Assembly: GCA_963989385.1 (NCBI GenBank)
Contig: OZ022502.1
Location: 12,697,001 to 12,761,000 of the forward strand
Length of the DNA: 64,000 nucleotides
Source of the DNA: Ctena decussata
Lineage: Eukaryota; Mollusca; Bivalvia; Lucinida; Lucinidae
Reading direction: 5' to 3'
Below are positions 1 through 11,566 of the stretch, in pieces. The notes below the pieces were generated by a model. It was not told where the DNA came from and searched no databases. It saw nothing but the letters and a program-made list of their open reading frames with translations. The first letter of the stretch is position 1; each line of letters starts with the position of its first letter. Both the position numbers and the translations under genes were made by a program.

Positions 1-460
1 AACCGAACTAACAACTTTTAGTGTGGAACGCGCCGGAGGGTGAGAGTGAAGGTTTGGGCCCAGTAATACCGGTTTAACCCCCCCGCCCCCAGTAGTTATT
101 ACTGACCGTCCCAAGGCGGTAATATTTCGTTGCGGTTGCATTTGTTATATGTTCGCTCCTGTTTAGTTTATTGTGTTCTCATTTTAACCCTTCTATAATA
201 AAAATAGAAAATAGGTAAAGATAGTTGCTAAATGTTTTTTGTATAATTTGCTTAGTTTGTTGTAACCATTCTGTTGTTCTAAATAATATGGTTCAATAAA
301 GATAGCTGAGTTGCCACCTATTTGGGAAAGAGCTGCTGACTCGGCTTATCACTTGTATTTGTTTGTTGGGATGTCTTTGTCAATTTTTCCCTTTGATGTT
401 GAGGATAGGGTTTGGGATCTGATTCGGTCAGTTCCTGAAGTGTAGTTACTCTTTAAATTT
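1..460. repeat. Dispersed repeat family X, copy A
   Basis: Starts at or before the window edge (CCGAACTAACAACTTTTAG) and runs to the GAAGTGTAGTTACTC region. It matches 9454-9903 almost throughout and 23640-23975 over its right part. The shared blocks include a GGTTTGGGCCCAGTAA segment and a GATAGCTGAGTTGCCACCTA segment. No coding frame is seen. It abuts the left edge of the segmental duplication, and the second duplicate lacks it, so it looks inserted. It could be the end of a larger retroelement; the class is not determined. Confidence 0.6.
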
Positions 461-2087
461 ACAAGCGATTTTTCTAGTACATGAAATCGCCGTTTGGAGA
501 TCAGTTGTGAAAAACATCATATCACGAGCGCGTAGCGCCAGTGATATATCTACTTACAACTGATTGACAAAAGCTGTTTCACGTCATTTGTTTAGACGTC
601 GACACGCAACGGAACAGTGAATTCTTGCGGAAACATTTCACTGCAATTCTCCAATGCATGTATAGGCGCGCTGTGTTAGAATCAGACAAAATACCACCTA
701 GTTACAGTGGGTTAATTACGTTGTTGTTTGACAGATTGTTTACCGGCCGTCTCATCTAGGATCTGTCAAAAACAAAACAGGGAGAGAGAAATGAAGAAAG
801 TAAACACAGGAGTAAAAGCAGCGTAACAACCCCCATCATACAATTATTATCAGCACAGCAGACCCTTGCTCTGCCTTTGGACACCCAAGGGCAGAAAGTT
901 TCACTCTTTCCTCCAACCTTACTATCTTATGCTGCCATTCATTACAAGTCTTAAGGAGGTAAATCAATATTATTCAAGGGGAAACAGCTCTACCATTTTT
1001 GTTTTGCCGCACTTTTCAGTAGCCGTCTTTTTTAAAAAGAAAGAATTTGCTCCCACAACAATTCTTTTCCCTAAGAGTCGACTCTATTTTGGAAGGGCTT
1101 ATTTGCCCTAGTAAGCAAACATGAAATCCCAAACGTTATTCCTTTTTTGAATATCATGGTTGCAACAAGTGGAGATTTCTCTTTGTAAAAATGGCCGAAA
1201 AACATAATGTTACAACGAAAGAGAATATGCAAAAACTGGTGAAATTCGCTAGAGGCTCAGGTCATATCAAAGATCAAGATTTCTCTTTTTTTTCTTTGTC
1301 ACGAAATCTAATACGTATTGCAAGTTTGATACCACATATGTCAAGTGAACAGACATGAGTGACAACAAAAGTGCAAAACATAGAAATCTTTTTTTTTTCA
1401 TTTTTCCCTTATTTTTCTTTATTTGTTTATTTTTTATTTATTTATTTTGTCGTTTTTGCTTGAACATTACTTATAAACTAACTATTTCATGTGGATATAT
1501 ACACATTTCATAACTTGGATGAACAGACTCAATACACAGTTCCGAGAATAGCCGCTAAGCTCCGCCTACTTAGTTACTGTTACTACGTCTCACAAGCTTT
1601 ACACAAAGATGGCGGAAAAACAAATGACAAATGCTAGTGTCTGCTAAATATTGGCGATCTATGGCGAAGAATCAGCCTCCTCATGACCTACACATGGAAG
1701 TTGGCGCATCATGCATTTCCGGTGTGTTCTGTTCTTGCAAAGCAGCGTAAGTTTATTGAAAGTGGTCTCAGTTTGTTTTCTTTAAACAGGTATACGTCCC
1801 TCCATTAACTGTAAGGTAAAATCACGGACTTATGTACAATATTGACCACGTGCGATTTGTTTGTGAGACTATGTCACGTGCTAAGTTGTCATTGCATTGG
1901 CCAGGTGTACGCTATCACGTGATTTTGAGTGACATTCTGGGTGTGTTTCGGATTTGTGTATTAAACCCTGTCTGCTATTTCGTTCTTTTTGTGCATACCT
2001 TGTTTACAAATGTTCTAAGTGTATTCAGAATTTATTTGTCTTCACTGCAGCTTGGCAGCCGTAAAACGCCTACCCGTACGACATTCA

Positions 2088-2490
2088 GGGGATAATTGTA
2101 GTTAACACTGTCATTTGGGTTTTAGGTTTGGGTTTTTGTTTGCGTTTGTCATTTGGATTTTATGGTCGCAAATTTCGTTTTACGGCTCCGCTGGCGCGTC
2201 GCCGAAAAACGAAATTTCCAAACATAAAACCGACGATTTACCTCCCCAAATGACAATTTTCAAACACAGTTATCCCCATTCTAATGCATTTCTCCCATTT
2301 TCACCTTTAAAAGTGCCCTACTTTGAACCTATAGCAAACGTTTTCAGCGACGTAAAACCAGACGTCAACCAATGAGAAGCGACGTTACGTAATTACGTCG
2401 GGGTTCCGACAGTATATCGCAGGATATACCGTCGCAAAGTTTTGACGTTATCCAATCAGACGTCGGGTTACAGACGTAAGTGCATTAGAA
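2088..2490. mobile_element. Copy-1-specific nested palindromic insertion
   Basis: Absent from the duplicate, where the flanks join near 39380. The left part, about 2089-2278, has inverted ends GGGGATAATTGT and ACAGTTATCCCC flanked by CATTC on both sides, and an inner arm pair reading AAATTTCGTTTTACGG against its complement. The right part, to 2490, is bounded by inverted CATTCTAATGCA and TGCATTAGAATG and is rich in GACGT motifs. Probably two nested non-autonomous DNA elements. Confidence 0.5.
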
Positions 2491-2753
2491 TGTATATTTT
2501 CTGGCCCTAAATTAAAATCATTTTGAAATATGAATTTTGCTTAAGCAGGTGCTAAGGGGCATGGCTAGAGTCATGTATTTCAATATTGATCCAACTCAAT
2601 TCAACCGAGTCAGCTATAATTATCACATTTTAGTGTATTCCTTGCTTCCAAACGGCCTCACTGTTGTCTGGCGTTTTTTTCTTCTATTTTTATTCCTTCT
2701 CAGTGTGGGCCAGTACCTGGAGGGTATGATTATTTGTTGCACATGAAGCATTT

Positions 2754-2891
2754 GAGCTGCGACACAACAAAACGAACAATATAGAATGTGCGCCCAGCGA
2801 AGACTCTTATCAGCCAGCGCGGATACCAAGGCTGATCTGCGCCTTCGCTGTGCGCAAATGCCACTTTGCTGGTTTTGTCGTGTTGCGGCTC
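2754..2891. mobile_element. Palindromic MITE, GAGCCGCG family, short copy
   Basis: Starts GAGCTGCGACACAAC and ends GTTGCGGCTC. Flanked by ATTT on both sides. The duplicate has one ATTT at the corresponding place (about 39650), so this is a full insertion with a 4-bp target duplication. At 138 bp it lacks the usual centre of the 235-bp full-length form. Confidence 0.8.
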
Positions 2892-3402
2892 ATTTGTTTT
2901 TACGTGTAGACCACATTTTTGGAACTGCTACGTTGCCAATGATTAATTGAAGCGAGATAAATATAAATGTAAATGATTATGAGGACAGCAGATTTTTTTT
3001 GAATATTTTTCCCTTTCCCCTTGATTAAAACAAATGTTTTGAAAACGCCAGCGCACGCATTAAATAGATCATAAAGTCCTGAGTCTATAATTTTAGTGTG
3101 GTATTAAACGGTTATGCCATAATTAATCTGCCTGTGGGATGTGTTATTCTGAAGCGAATTTGCAGCGAAACATTTAGCATTGGCCTGTCGTAATGATACT
3201 GGCTAAGGTTAGGGCAAAGTGCTGCTGTGCTTGAACTAGATGCGACATTGGGCTATCTGTTTTGTTTGTTCTCATATCTTTCTTTCTAAAATAGCGTTTC
3301 AAATCTCTTGAACAGCATGTGTCTGCAAGCATAGTCAGTCTGCCACTAGCTCGCATATGGCAAACTGTAAACAATCAACATTGATTAATATATATAACAT
3401 GT

Positions 3403-3486
3403 ATATACAGTCAAACCTGTCTTAAGGGGCCACCCCATGGGGCCCACAAAAATTGGCTGCTTAAGACAGGTGACCCCTTAATACAA
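3403..3486. repeat. Foldback fragment with pogo-like end
   Basis: TACAGTCAAACCTGTCTTAA is followed after about 40 bp by its partial complement CTTAAGACAGG. The CAGTCAAACCTG start after TA resembles pogo/Tigger-type MITE ends. It lies in a region not conserved in the other duplicate. Confidence 0.35.
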
Positions 3487-3646
3487 GTTCATTTGCACTG
3501 TTTTGGGGTCTAAGGGACCCCAACTGACATGTAACATAAGATATAAACAAAATAGAGTTAATAGGATTGGAATGAAAGCAAAATGCTTATAGGACTCCAC
3601 TCGATATTTACTCTTTCTCTCCTCTTTTCTGACATCAGTTTTAATT

Positions 3647-3881
3647 GAGCCGCAACACGACAAAACCAACAAAGTGGCATGTGCGCCCATCGAAGACTCT
3701 GATCAGCCTGGGCATCTGCCAGGTCTGATCAGAGTGTTCGTTGTCCGCATGCACTTAGCTTAGACCCTCAGCGTCATTTTAAGCGCACAGCAAAGACTCT
3801 GGTCAGACTGGGTAGATGCCAAGACTAACAGATTTTCGCTAGGCACACAACCACTTTATTTGCTTTCTCGCGTCGCGGCTC
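3647..3881. mobile_element. Palindromic MITE, GAGCCGCG family
   Basis: 235-bp near-palindrome from GAGCCGCAACACGAC to GCGTCGCGGCTC, flanked by AATT and ATTA. Internal landmarks are the GATCAGCCTGGGCATC arm and the CTTAGACCCTCAGC centre. Non-coding. Confidence 0.75.
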
Positions 3882-4463
3882 ATTAATAAGTAACGCTTTG
3901 TACGCCACCGTTTAACACAGCGTCTAGGTCTTTCATTTTGTACCAACACAATACTCATCAGTTTTATAAAATTATTGCCACATGTATTATTTATAAACAC
4001 TCACGATTTTTTTTTTATTTTATGAAATTATTGTCACGTGTGATACTGCGATAATACAACAGTTCCAGGCATATATAAGAGAACGATCTGCGAACCTGTT
4101 ATAGCAAATCCACCATCAATGGGATTTTTGCTGATTTGTTTGTGCACAAGAGGTGGTATCGCATCGCATGTTGCCACCATCAGCAGAAATAAACTAACAG
4201 AACAAGGACCGCTGAAGCCTGGAAAAGGTAATGCATAAAAAACAGCAGGCATACAACTTCACATTGAAGTCGGTGTGATGTTATCACGTTTCATCAACAC
4301 GTCACATCGATGTCCGTATGAATTCGTTGCGACGGTATGTGTCCGTTCGGAATTCTGGTACAATACTTCGTTTGCTCCCATATGCAAACGGAGCTTACAA
4401 GATTTCTCGAAATTGGTCAGAGGTACCAGATTGTCGAATTTCTCATTCTTAATTCATATCCTA

Positions 4464-6271
4464 GAGGCCCTACCAGGGGTGTGGGGGAATGAGTGCTCCC
4501 TAGCGCCCTGAAAATAATGCCCAAATCGCCCCAGCTCCCTTAAAATATTTGCCCGTGCTCTCTAAAATTATTTGGACCCTGCTCCCCAAATCCCTAAACG
4601 TAATGCAGCTTCTCCCCAGCTCCCCAAAAATATTCAAACTTGCTCCCTAAAATTTTTGACAATTTTAGGCAGTTGATCAGAGTTACATTGCATAAAATTT
4701 CTGTCAAAACTGGATGAAAGAGACAAAAGACAGTATACACTTTCTGAATGTCCATAGTATACTATCTTTTTACTGCTCATGCAAATTCTGCAGGATTTAG
4801 TTTTTCTCAAGGTTAACTGCTAACTCAACTAGGGCAGCTGAAAACAGGACTAGGTAGAAAGGGATTGTTGTAAAGTCATCTGTGGTGCACCAATGGCCTT
4901 GCAAGGTCAAGGTTAACTGATGCAGAATAGTAAAATTACTGTTCGACATACTTGACTGGCTGCACTGTATGTACGTGTCAATTTTGCAAGATCTTCACAT
5001 GCAGCAAACTGGAAAACATGATTTTTGCTGTTATAAAAACTGTATTTGAAATTGCGGATGTTTTCCTAATCAACTGTTTTGGGACAAATAATAAGCCAGT
5101 TGTTAGCTCAACTGGACCAAGCTCACATTATAGGGCTGTGGTACAGTGTGTTCATTTTAAATATTTTCAGTTGAAAGATAGATTTTTGTAATCGAAATGT
5201 AACATCGAGCAATAGGTGCTGTTTCATGCCAATCGCTATGGCACTTCAGTTGCTATGAAGTTGACATTGGCTTTAACGGGAGCCAAAAACAACGTTTTTT
5301 GTTTGTATTTTTTGCTCTTACAACATTTGTTTTGCGAATATAATAATAAATAAATGTACCTTCAGTAGTCCTCTATCAATATTTTTGTGTCCTAACTGCT
5401 TGTTTGGCATGGTTGCCAGAGCAACCAATATGATGAAAACTTCAGCTGCCATGAAGCTGGAAAAGCAAAACCTTCACAGAACATTCAAGTGGAATTACAG
5501 TAGCCTTTGCAAACATACTTTTACTAGTCCAGCTTGGTCCAGAACTTTACTTCCTTTGCTTGTGCAACTTGGTCCAGAACCTTGCTTGTGCAACTTGGTC
5601 CAGAATTTTGCTTGCTTTGCTTGTGCAACTGCTTGCTTTTGGGAACTTGAAGTCCTACTAACTTTCAGTGGGGCTTTTACGCCTATGACAGCGAAGACCT
5701 GATTGCAATTATTGATTTACAAACACAAATTCTAATTCTTAAATCAGTCTTAGCAAGCATTAAGATCTTAGAGTAGGGAAGTACAAACTGGGTGAAAAAG
5801 GGCAACTCATTGTTGCTGAAGTATAGCATCTGCATGCAATGATAGATTATGATCTATTAATCGCAATAGGAATATACATGTATTCTGCAAGCAGACAATA
5901 TTAAGAGTGTCCCTATCTTTCTAAGTAGGTATAACATGTGTTGCACTTGCCTTTCATGCAAACCAATTTTCAGTACAGAGAATATGTTTAGAATGGATAC
6001 TGAGGTCTTGTTTATTTCATTTTTTTGCAAAATGCCTGGTGTGCATAGCAATTAGAAAGTTTATGCCGCTAGAACAGATGAATGTACTAGTAAAAGATGC
6101 TAATAATTTATATGTACACAATTTAGAAAATCACATTCTGACAGTGCTCCCCAACTCCCTAAAATTAAGAGCTTGCTCCCCAGCTCCCTGAAAATAATTT
6201 CAAGTGCTCCCCAGCTCCCTGAAAATAAATGGCCTTTCTCCCCAGCTCCCCAAATACCCTGGGAGGGCCTC
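4464..6271. mobile_element. 1.8-kb TIR element with 6-bp target duplication
   Basis: Ends are inverted (GAGGCCCTACCAGGGG at the left, CCCTGGGAGGGCCTC at the right). ATCCTA lies directly outside both ends (4458-4463 and 6272-6277), while the duplicate has a single ATCCTA at 42552-42557. Both ends also carry the same-orientation subterminal repeat GCTCCCCAGCTCCCT about four times each. No transposase frame is visible, so it is non-autonomous. TIR sequence and TSD length do not match a superfamily I can name. Confidence 0.75.
5527..5640 (+). repeat. Short tandem repeat inside the 1.8-kb element
   Basis: A unit of about 25-30 bp, containing GTGCAACTTGGTCCAGAA, is repeated three to four times with some loss. 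It gives a spurious open frame of about 100 codons. Confidence 0.6.
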
Positions 6272-6513
6272 ATCCTATACATATATAAATCACATTTTTA
6301 CAGAAGTATAAGACTTTGCACAAAAAAATCTTTACCAGAAAAGTGCTATTTCCATTTCATAGCTACGAGGGAGTAAAACTTGGTTGTTGGGATTCCCCAA
6401 TAGTTTTACGTATGTGACTAATATATACCATCTTTCAAATCAAATTTGCATAATAAATTGAAATTTTATTCCAATTTCAATTTTCTACTTTTTCTACAAA
6501 AATGGTAGGATCT

Positions 6514-6514
<1 letters not shown>

Positions 6515-6552
<38 letters not shown>
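6515..6552. repeat. (GA)n microsatellite
   Basis: Uninterrupted AG dinucleotides. The orthologous position in the duplicate, 42820-42864, also holds (GA)n of a different length, so the repeat predates the duplication and has changed since. Confidence 0.85.
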
Positions 6553-6554
<2 letters not shown>

Positions 6555-7049
6555 ACTTTCATTTCTATCGTTCAGCAAGTAATCCAGTCACCAAATACTC
6601 GTCGTATATTTAAACATTATCCTATTATCCACCTCTAATATTTTTTTTTCATTTTTGTTTATTCTAACTTTAGGTATAACTTTCACGAGAAATAGATGCG
6701 TACTGCTGACCTACGAGCCTATCAATTTCAGGAACCTGCCACAAAACAGGTGCATCTTACTTGAAATAATATCCATTTCACATTTACGATGTTAGGTGGA
6801 TTTAAATTCTCGCCAAATGAAAACAAGAAAAATGTATTACTAAAACACTATTATCCTGATTTTACACTTTCTAAACTACTGCAGTCCATAAATCAATTTA
6901 TGAAAATATGTTTTCTTCATATATCGTTTTAATCAAAAAGGGAAATAATTATATCAGTACTATATACAGCTTGGCTTAATCAACAACGGATTGATGGACA
7001 AATCTAATTCAGGGTACCAGACACTCGCTGTCTATGTCAACAAGGTTAA

Positions 7050-7912
7050 GGTGGTGATTTGTGGTATATACAAAAATCTCAATAAAACCATAAAAAATTA
7101 TCGTATCTCCCTGAAAGTTACCAGACTTCTTATTTTTGTTGTTCTCTACAGTTTAGAATACAAAATAGAGGGACATGCTGTTTAGAAAAGTGTTTTTATA
7201 TGAAAAGATCAAAGGGTAATTTTGTGCGAATAAATCTAAAAAATGACCATCATTATTGAAAACGTAACTAGGTATGAACTTATATTAATCCATTAAAAAG
7301 AGCGTCCTAGCAATTATTTGTTCCAACTCTTTCTCAAATTGTAAGGTAGGCCAGATAAAAACAGTAGCTTTTTCTCAAATGTCTGACCATGTATATAAGT
7401 GCATGTATAGTGATTGCATTCATTAATACAGGTAGGTCAGTTATACCTATCATACTCACAGTATAGATATTACATTACAATGACCAAACCAGGCGTGTTA
7501 TTGTAATTATTCAACCTCGAAAATCATGAAAATAGACTCTACTGTGTATTTTAAGACATATAATTTGGACACAGGCCACACCTTTTTTTTTATCTGCGCA
7601 GCCTGATAACGCGCAGCTAAAATGGAAAAAATAATTGCTAGGACGCTCTTCATAATACATTAATTTAAGTTCAGACCTAGTTACATTTTCAATAATGATG
7701 GTCATTTTTTAGATTTATTCGCACAAAATTACCCTTTGATCTTTACTTAATATATAAATCCCTTTTAACATCAATAAGTCCAGCATTTGGGGATTCTGAA
7801 TTGTGAGAAACAACATAAAGAAGGCATATGCTAAGTTTTGGGAAGATCCGTTGTATTTTCAGCATTTTATGCAGATTTTTGTTTTTGCCCCAAATCAGTG
7901 ATAATCACCACC
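7050..7912. mobile_element. TTAA-flanked foldback element, copy 1
   Basis: Terminal inverted repeats GGTGGTGATT and AATCACCACC flanked by TTAA (7046-7049, 7913-7916). The duplicate has the intact site AAGGTTAACAAAAG near 43367. The element folds on itself, since about 7070-7310 is complementary to about 7650-7900. A second copy with the same ends lies at 51761-52621. TTAA targeting is typical of piggyBac, but the terminal GGTGG differs from the usual CCC start. No transposase is seen. Confidence 0.8.
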
Positions 7913-8205
7913 TTAACAATCGGAAAAATGCAGTCATAGATTAACTAGGTTAACAATCGGAAAATATTCAGTAATGCATTAACATACTTTGTACAAAAGT
8001 TAGCTTCGAGACTCGGCGCACAATTGCGAAACCCGCGTTCTATGGGGGTATTACCCGTATGGTCCGGGTTGCGCCCAAACACACAAAATGACTGGCCCGA
8101 TATGAGTGAAACATTTTAGGGCCGACAGTAAGCATACCCTATTATTTTTTCAAGATGTAGCTAACACACTTGCATTTATTTTTAAATACTCACCCATTGA
8201 TATAT

Positions 8206-8758
8206 GAGCTGCGACACGAGAAAACTAACAAAGTGATTGTGTCAGCCCAGTCTGACTAGAGTCTTCGCTAAGCGTTTAAATGGTAGTGTTGTAGAGGGGT
8301 TGAGGAGAAGGGGACAGAAGAAAGGGAGCGGGTATGAAAGAAATATCACAAATTACATTGTGACTTACCTGTTTTGCCCTCTGGCACACGTGTCGAAGAG
8401 ACGTGCTCAATTCGATGTGGGCTGCTTGAAGGCTGTGTGGTAAGTCAAGAGCAGTGGTGTGACTTCACTCATTGATGGTCGCTCGTGCATAAAGCCAGTA
8501 CCTGTACATGTGTTTATCAGCCGTGTCTCCCGTGGCCCAAAGGTGAGATGTGTAGCGTGATACATGTAAAATCACACTGAGTATGCAGATAACTTATAAC
8601 GGGGGTTATAAACAAATGAACGTGCACAACAGTAGCTAAGGGCCTAAGATACATCCCTGAGGACAGAGAAAACTCTGATCAGACTGGGCGGATGATCAGA
8701 CTGATCTGAGTCTGCGCTGGGCGCAGAACCACTTTGTTGGTTTTGTCGTGTCGCGGCT
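8206..8758. mobile_element. GAGCCGCG-family MITE interrupted by an insertion
   Basis: The left part (8206-8286, GAGCTGCGACACGAG) and right part (8632-8758, ending GTCGTGTCGCGGCT) align with the full-length family. The 345-bp interruption is described separately. The element lies at a point where the two duplicates stop matching. Confidence 0.7.
8287..8631. mobile_element. Solo-LTR-like insertion inside a MITE
   Basis: Starts TGTTGT and ends ACAACA, the TG...CA ends with short inverted repeats seen in LTRs. GTAG flanks both sides (8283-8286 and 8632-8635). Removing the insert and one GTAG restores the MITE consensus GGTAGCTAAGGG. 345 bp is a normal LTR length. No internal retroviral frames or second LTR are present, so it is either a solo LTR or a small DNA element with TGTTG ends. 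Confidence 0.5.
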
Positions 8759-8892
8759 AAATTATATTGTCCCATCAAAGGACATAAGGCAAACAGTGCA
8801 GACCAAGATCAGTCGCCACAAAACGCGGTTTTTAACTAGGTTCTACACTAGTAGGTATTTCTCCTGAAAATAAAAAATAAAAATGAGTACAA

Positions 8893-9116
8893 AAGTAAAC
8901 CAACACAGTGGTTCAGCGCCCAGCGCATTCTCAGATCATCCTGGGCATCCACCCAGTTGGCCCAGACTCTTTGCTAAGCACTCAGAGAGTAGCTAAGGGT
9001 CTAAGCTAGCTCCATGCGGACAGCGAAGACTCTGATCAGACTGGGCGGATGCCCAGGCTGATCTGAGTTTGTGCTCTGCGCACAACCACTTTGTTGGTTT
9101 TCTCGTGTCGCGGCTC
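8893..9116. mobile_element. GAGCCGCG-family MITE, left end decayed
   Basis: The right end CTCGTGTCGCGGCTC is intact. The left end has lost the first 15 or so bases and starts near AAACCAACACAGTGG. It lies in the copy-1-specific stretch between 8205 and 9990. Confidence 0.7.
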
Positions 9117-9119
9117 AAA

Positions 9120-9453
9120 AATGAAACACATCAATAACATAATGTCTGCTGATTTCTCTAGAATAGCCGTATTTAAGAGAGTATGGAAGTTATTCCGGTT
9201 AAATGTATATATTTATTTATCTGACTGCTGGAATGTGTGCTCTTCATTTTGAAAGAGAAAGGGTTGCCCGGGGTTCAACTGGTGGTCTTCTTTTGCTCCA
9301 GTGTTCCAGTGGTGTTGCTTACGCCCCAGGAATCTCCAGGTGTCTCAACACATTTTGGCTGTCGAGTCCTCATCCTTGCTTCATCAAGGTCTTTTCTTGA
9401 TTTTAATTGTTGCCCGTGATGACTCTCTGGTGCGTTAGGGGACCTCCATACGA
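9120..9453. other. Unassigned sequence upstream of repeat X
   Basis: Not present in the other duplicate. Overlapping open frames of 60-65 codons occur (9203-9419) but show no recognisable domain. It may be the less conserved 5' part of family X. Confidence 0.3.
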
Positions 9454-9903
9454 ACCGAACTACTAACTAATTGTGTGCACCTCGGCGGAGGGTAAGGGTG
9501 AAGGTTTGGGCCCAGTAAACCAGGTTTAAACCCCCCAGTATTTACATGTATTACTGACCGTCCCAAGGCGTTACTTTCGTTGCGGTTGCATTTGTTTTAT
9601 GTTCGGTGCTGTTTAATCTATAGCGTTCTTATTTTAACCCTTCTATGATAAAAATTGAAAATAGGTAAAAATAGTTGTTAACTGTTTTTCGTATAATTTG
9701 CTGAGTCTGTTGTAACCCTTCTGTTGGTCTAAATTATTTAGTTCAGTAAAGATAGCTGAGTTGCCACCTATTTTGGAAAGAGCTGCTGACTCGGCTTATC
9801 AATTGTAATTTATTGTTTGTGGGGATGTCTTTGTCAATCTTTCCCTTTGATGTTGGGGATAGGGTCTGTTCAGTCAGTTCCTGAAGTGTAGTTACTCTTT
9901 AAA
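9454..9903. repeat. Dispersed repeat family X, copy B
   Basis: Begins ACCGAACTACTAACTAATTG and matches 1-460 over its whole length, with the same block order (GGTTTGGGCCCAGTAA, TGACCGTCCCAAGGCG, GATAGCTGAGTTGCCACC, CCTGAAGTGTAGTTACTC). The other duplicate lacks it. Confidence 0.65.
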
Positions 9904-10597
9904 TTTGCATTCGGATTGGTCATATTTTTTTATGTAATTTTATGACACGCGACGTCTGATCAGTGTCTGCACACTTTGTATAAAGGAAATGGGTATTTCT
10001 TATAATATAAAATAAAATGATAAAATATACTAAAATAGGCACATGTACATCGGGGTGAAAGTCCGGGGCACCGAACATCTGACCATAGAAGAGTTAATTC
10101 AATTGATGTTGTGGTTGTTTCTATTTTCGTAACGACGTTTCATTGAATATAATATTTTTGTATATAAAATTGTTTATTTTTAGAAACGGAATGTGGAATG
10201 GCAGTAAAACATCACGCCTTCAAAACTATATATATTTTCAGACTTATTGCTTGAATTTATATATATTTTCTTGCTCTTTTAAAATTCTTGTTTTATCAGG
10301 TTAGTAATACAAAATTAGCAGTAAGATTTGTTGAATTTTATATGTAGAATTTTATATGTAGTTACTGCCTCCCTGGATTCTTTTTGATGACCGGGAAAAG
10401 AGATCCTGTAAGGGAAACTATCCCAGCACTTGATTCGGCAGGTTGATCCAGATGTAATGTTTCTGCATTATGGTCTGAAAATTTCATTGTAATATAGTGT
10501 ACAGTTATGGAGATATCGAGACAGACAAAAGGCATCGTAAAGACACGCACAGCAGGTCAATGACGTTGTTGACGTTCCAGATGAAGTTTCAATAATT

Positions 10598-10830
10598 GAG
10601 CCGCGACACAAGAAAACCAACATAGTGGTTATGCGCCCAGCGCAGACTGAGATCAGCCTGGGCATCCGCCCAGTCTGACCAGAATCTTCGCTGTCCGCGT
10701 GGAGGTAGCTTAGACCCTTAGCTAACCTTTAAGCGCTTTGCAAAGAGTGTAGTCAGGCTTGAATGCCCAAGATGATCTGAGTCTGCGCTGGGCGCACAAC
10801 CACTTTGTTGGTTTTCTCGTGTCGAGGCTC
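10598..10830. mobile_element. GAGCCGCG-family MITE
   Basis: 233-bp palindromic element flanked by AATT on both sides. The duplicate at about 45123-45140 (TTTCAGTATTGTGGCATG) has no insertion. Confidence 0.8.
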
Positions 10831-10969
10831 AATTAATTATTCTTGTTTCATGTCAAAAGTAGCATCTCCTTTGTCTGTCTGTTCACCCATGTTTATCTCA
10901 TCTTTCAATATTATTTTAACAGCACCGCAGCTCATGCTCAAGTCTTTAATTCCTGTTCTATTTGCAAAG

Positions 10970-11090
10970 CACCGTTCGTCATCTCTTTTCTTTCAAACTT
11001 TTGGGGCTTAGCCACACTGAAGAAGTTAATACAGAAACGCGCGTCTGTCGCACTAAATTTGGTAAGAATACGTTTATATTCTTCATATAT
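10970..11090 (+). repeat. Short segment repeated in inverse orientation at 35262-35368
   Basis: Includes TTTCAAACTTTTGGGGCTTAG and CGCGCGTCTGTCGCACTAAA, whose complements occur at 35262-35368. It is absent from the second duplicate. Its identity is unknown; it could be a short interspersed repeat. Confidence 0.5.
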
Positions 11091-11566
11091 GGGATCAAAA
11101 CAAGAGTGACGTTATTGTCGGACATGACACTATCAGACCTTTCAGGTTTCAGACGATCCTCTAGCGGCTTATCTGCATCAATACAGCTCTGATTGCACCT
11201 TCACACATGCCTTATAATCACTGTTGGTTATATCGTTGTATGTCTAAATAAAAGACTCTAAAGTTTCAGATGGTGATATTCCTAATTTGTGACAAATTTG
11301 CATAACGAGTCGCTGACGCGTTTGTAAAAATTCAGCAATTTTTCTCTCGGCTGTCAACAGCATTGGCACTAAGAACTTCAAACTGCAATGACGCTATCAA
11401 AGTTTCTATAGCAGGCGGCAGAGAAATGTTTCGTCATCGTGTTAAATTTTCATCTTATTGAGCGTGTTAGTTTGATTTTAATGTGTGATTGCCTTTGGAA
11501 ACTAAGTTTATATAATTTAAGTTATTTTAACACGCGTCGACATACCATATGTGGCATACTTTGAAC

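Noticed and set aside
866..1111. 81-codon frame in copy 1
   Set aside because: The paralogous sequence in copy 2 is interrupted by a MITE and frameshifts, so the frame is not conserved.
5385..5702. 105-codon frame as a coding gene
   Set aside because: It lies in a non-autonomous TIR element, spans a short tandem repeat and shows no known motif.
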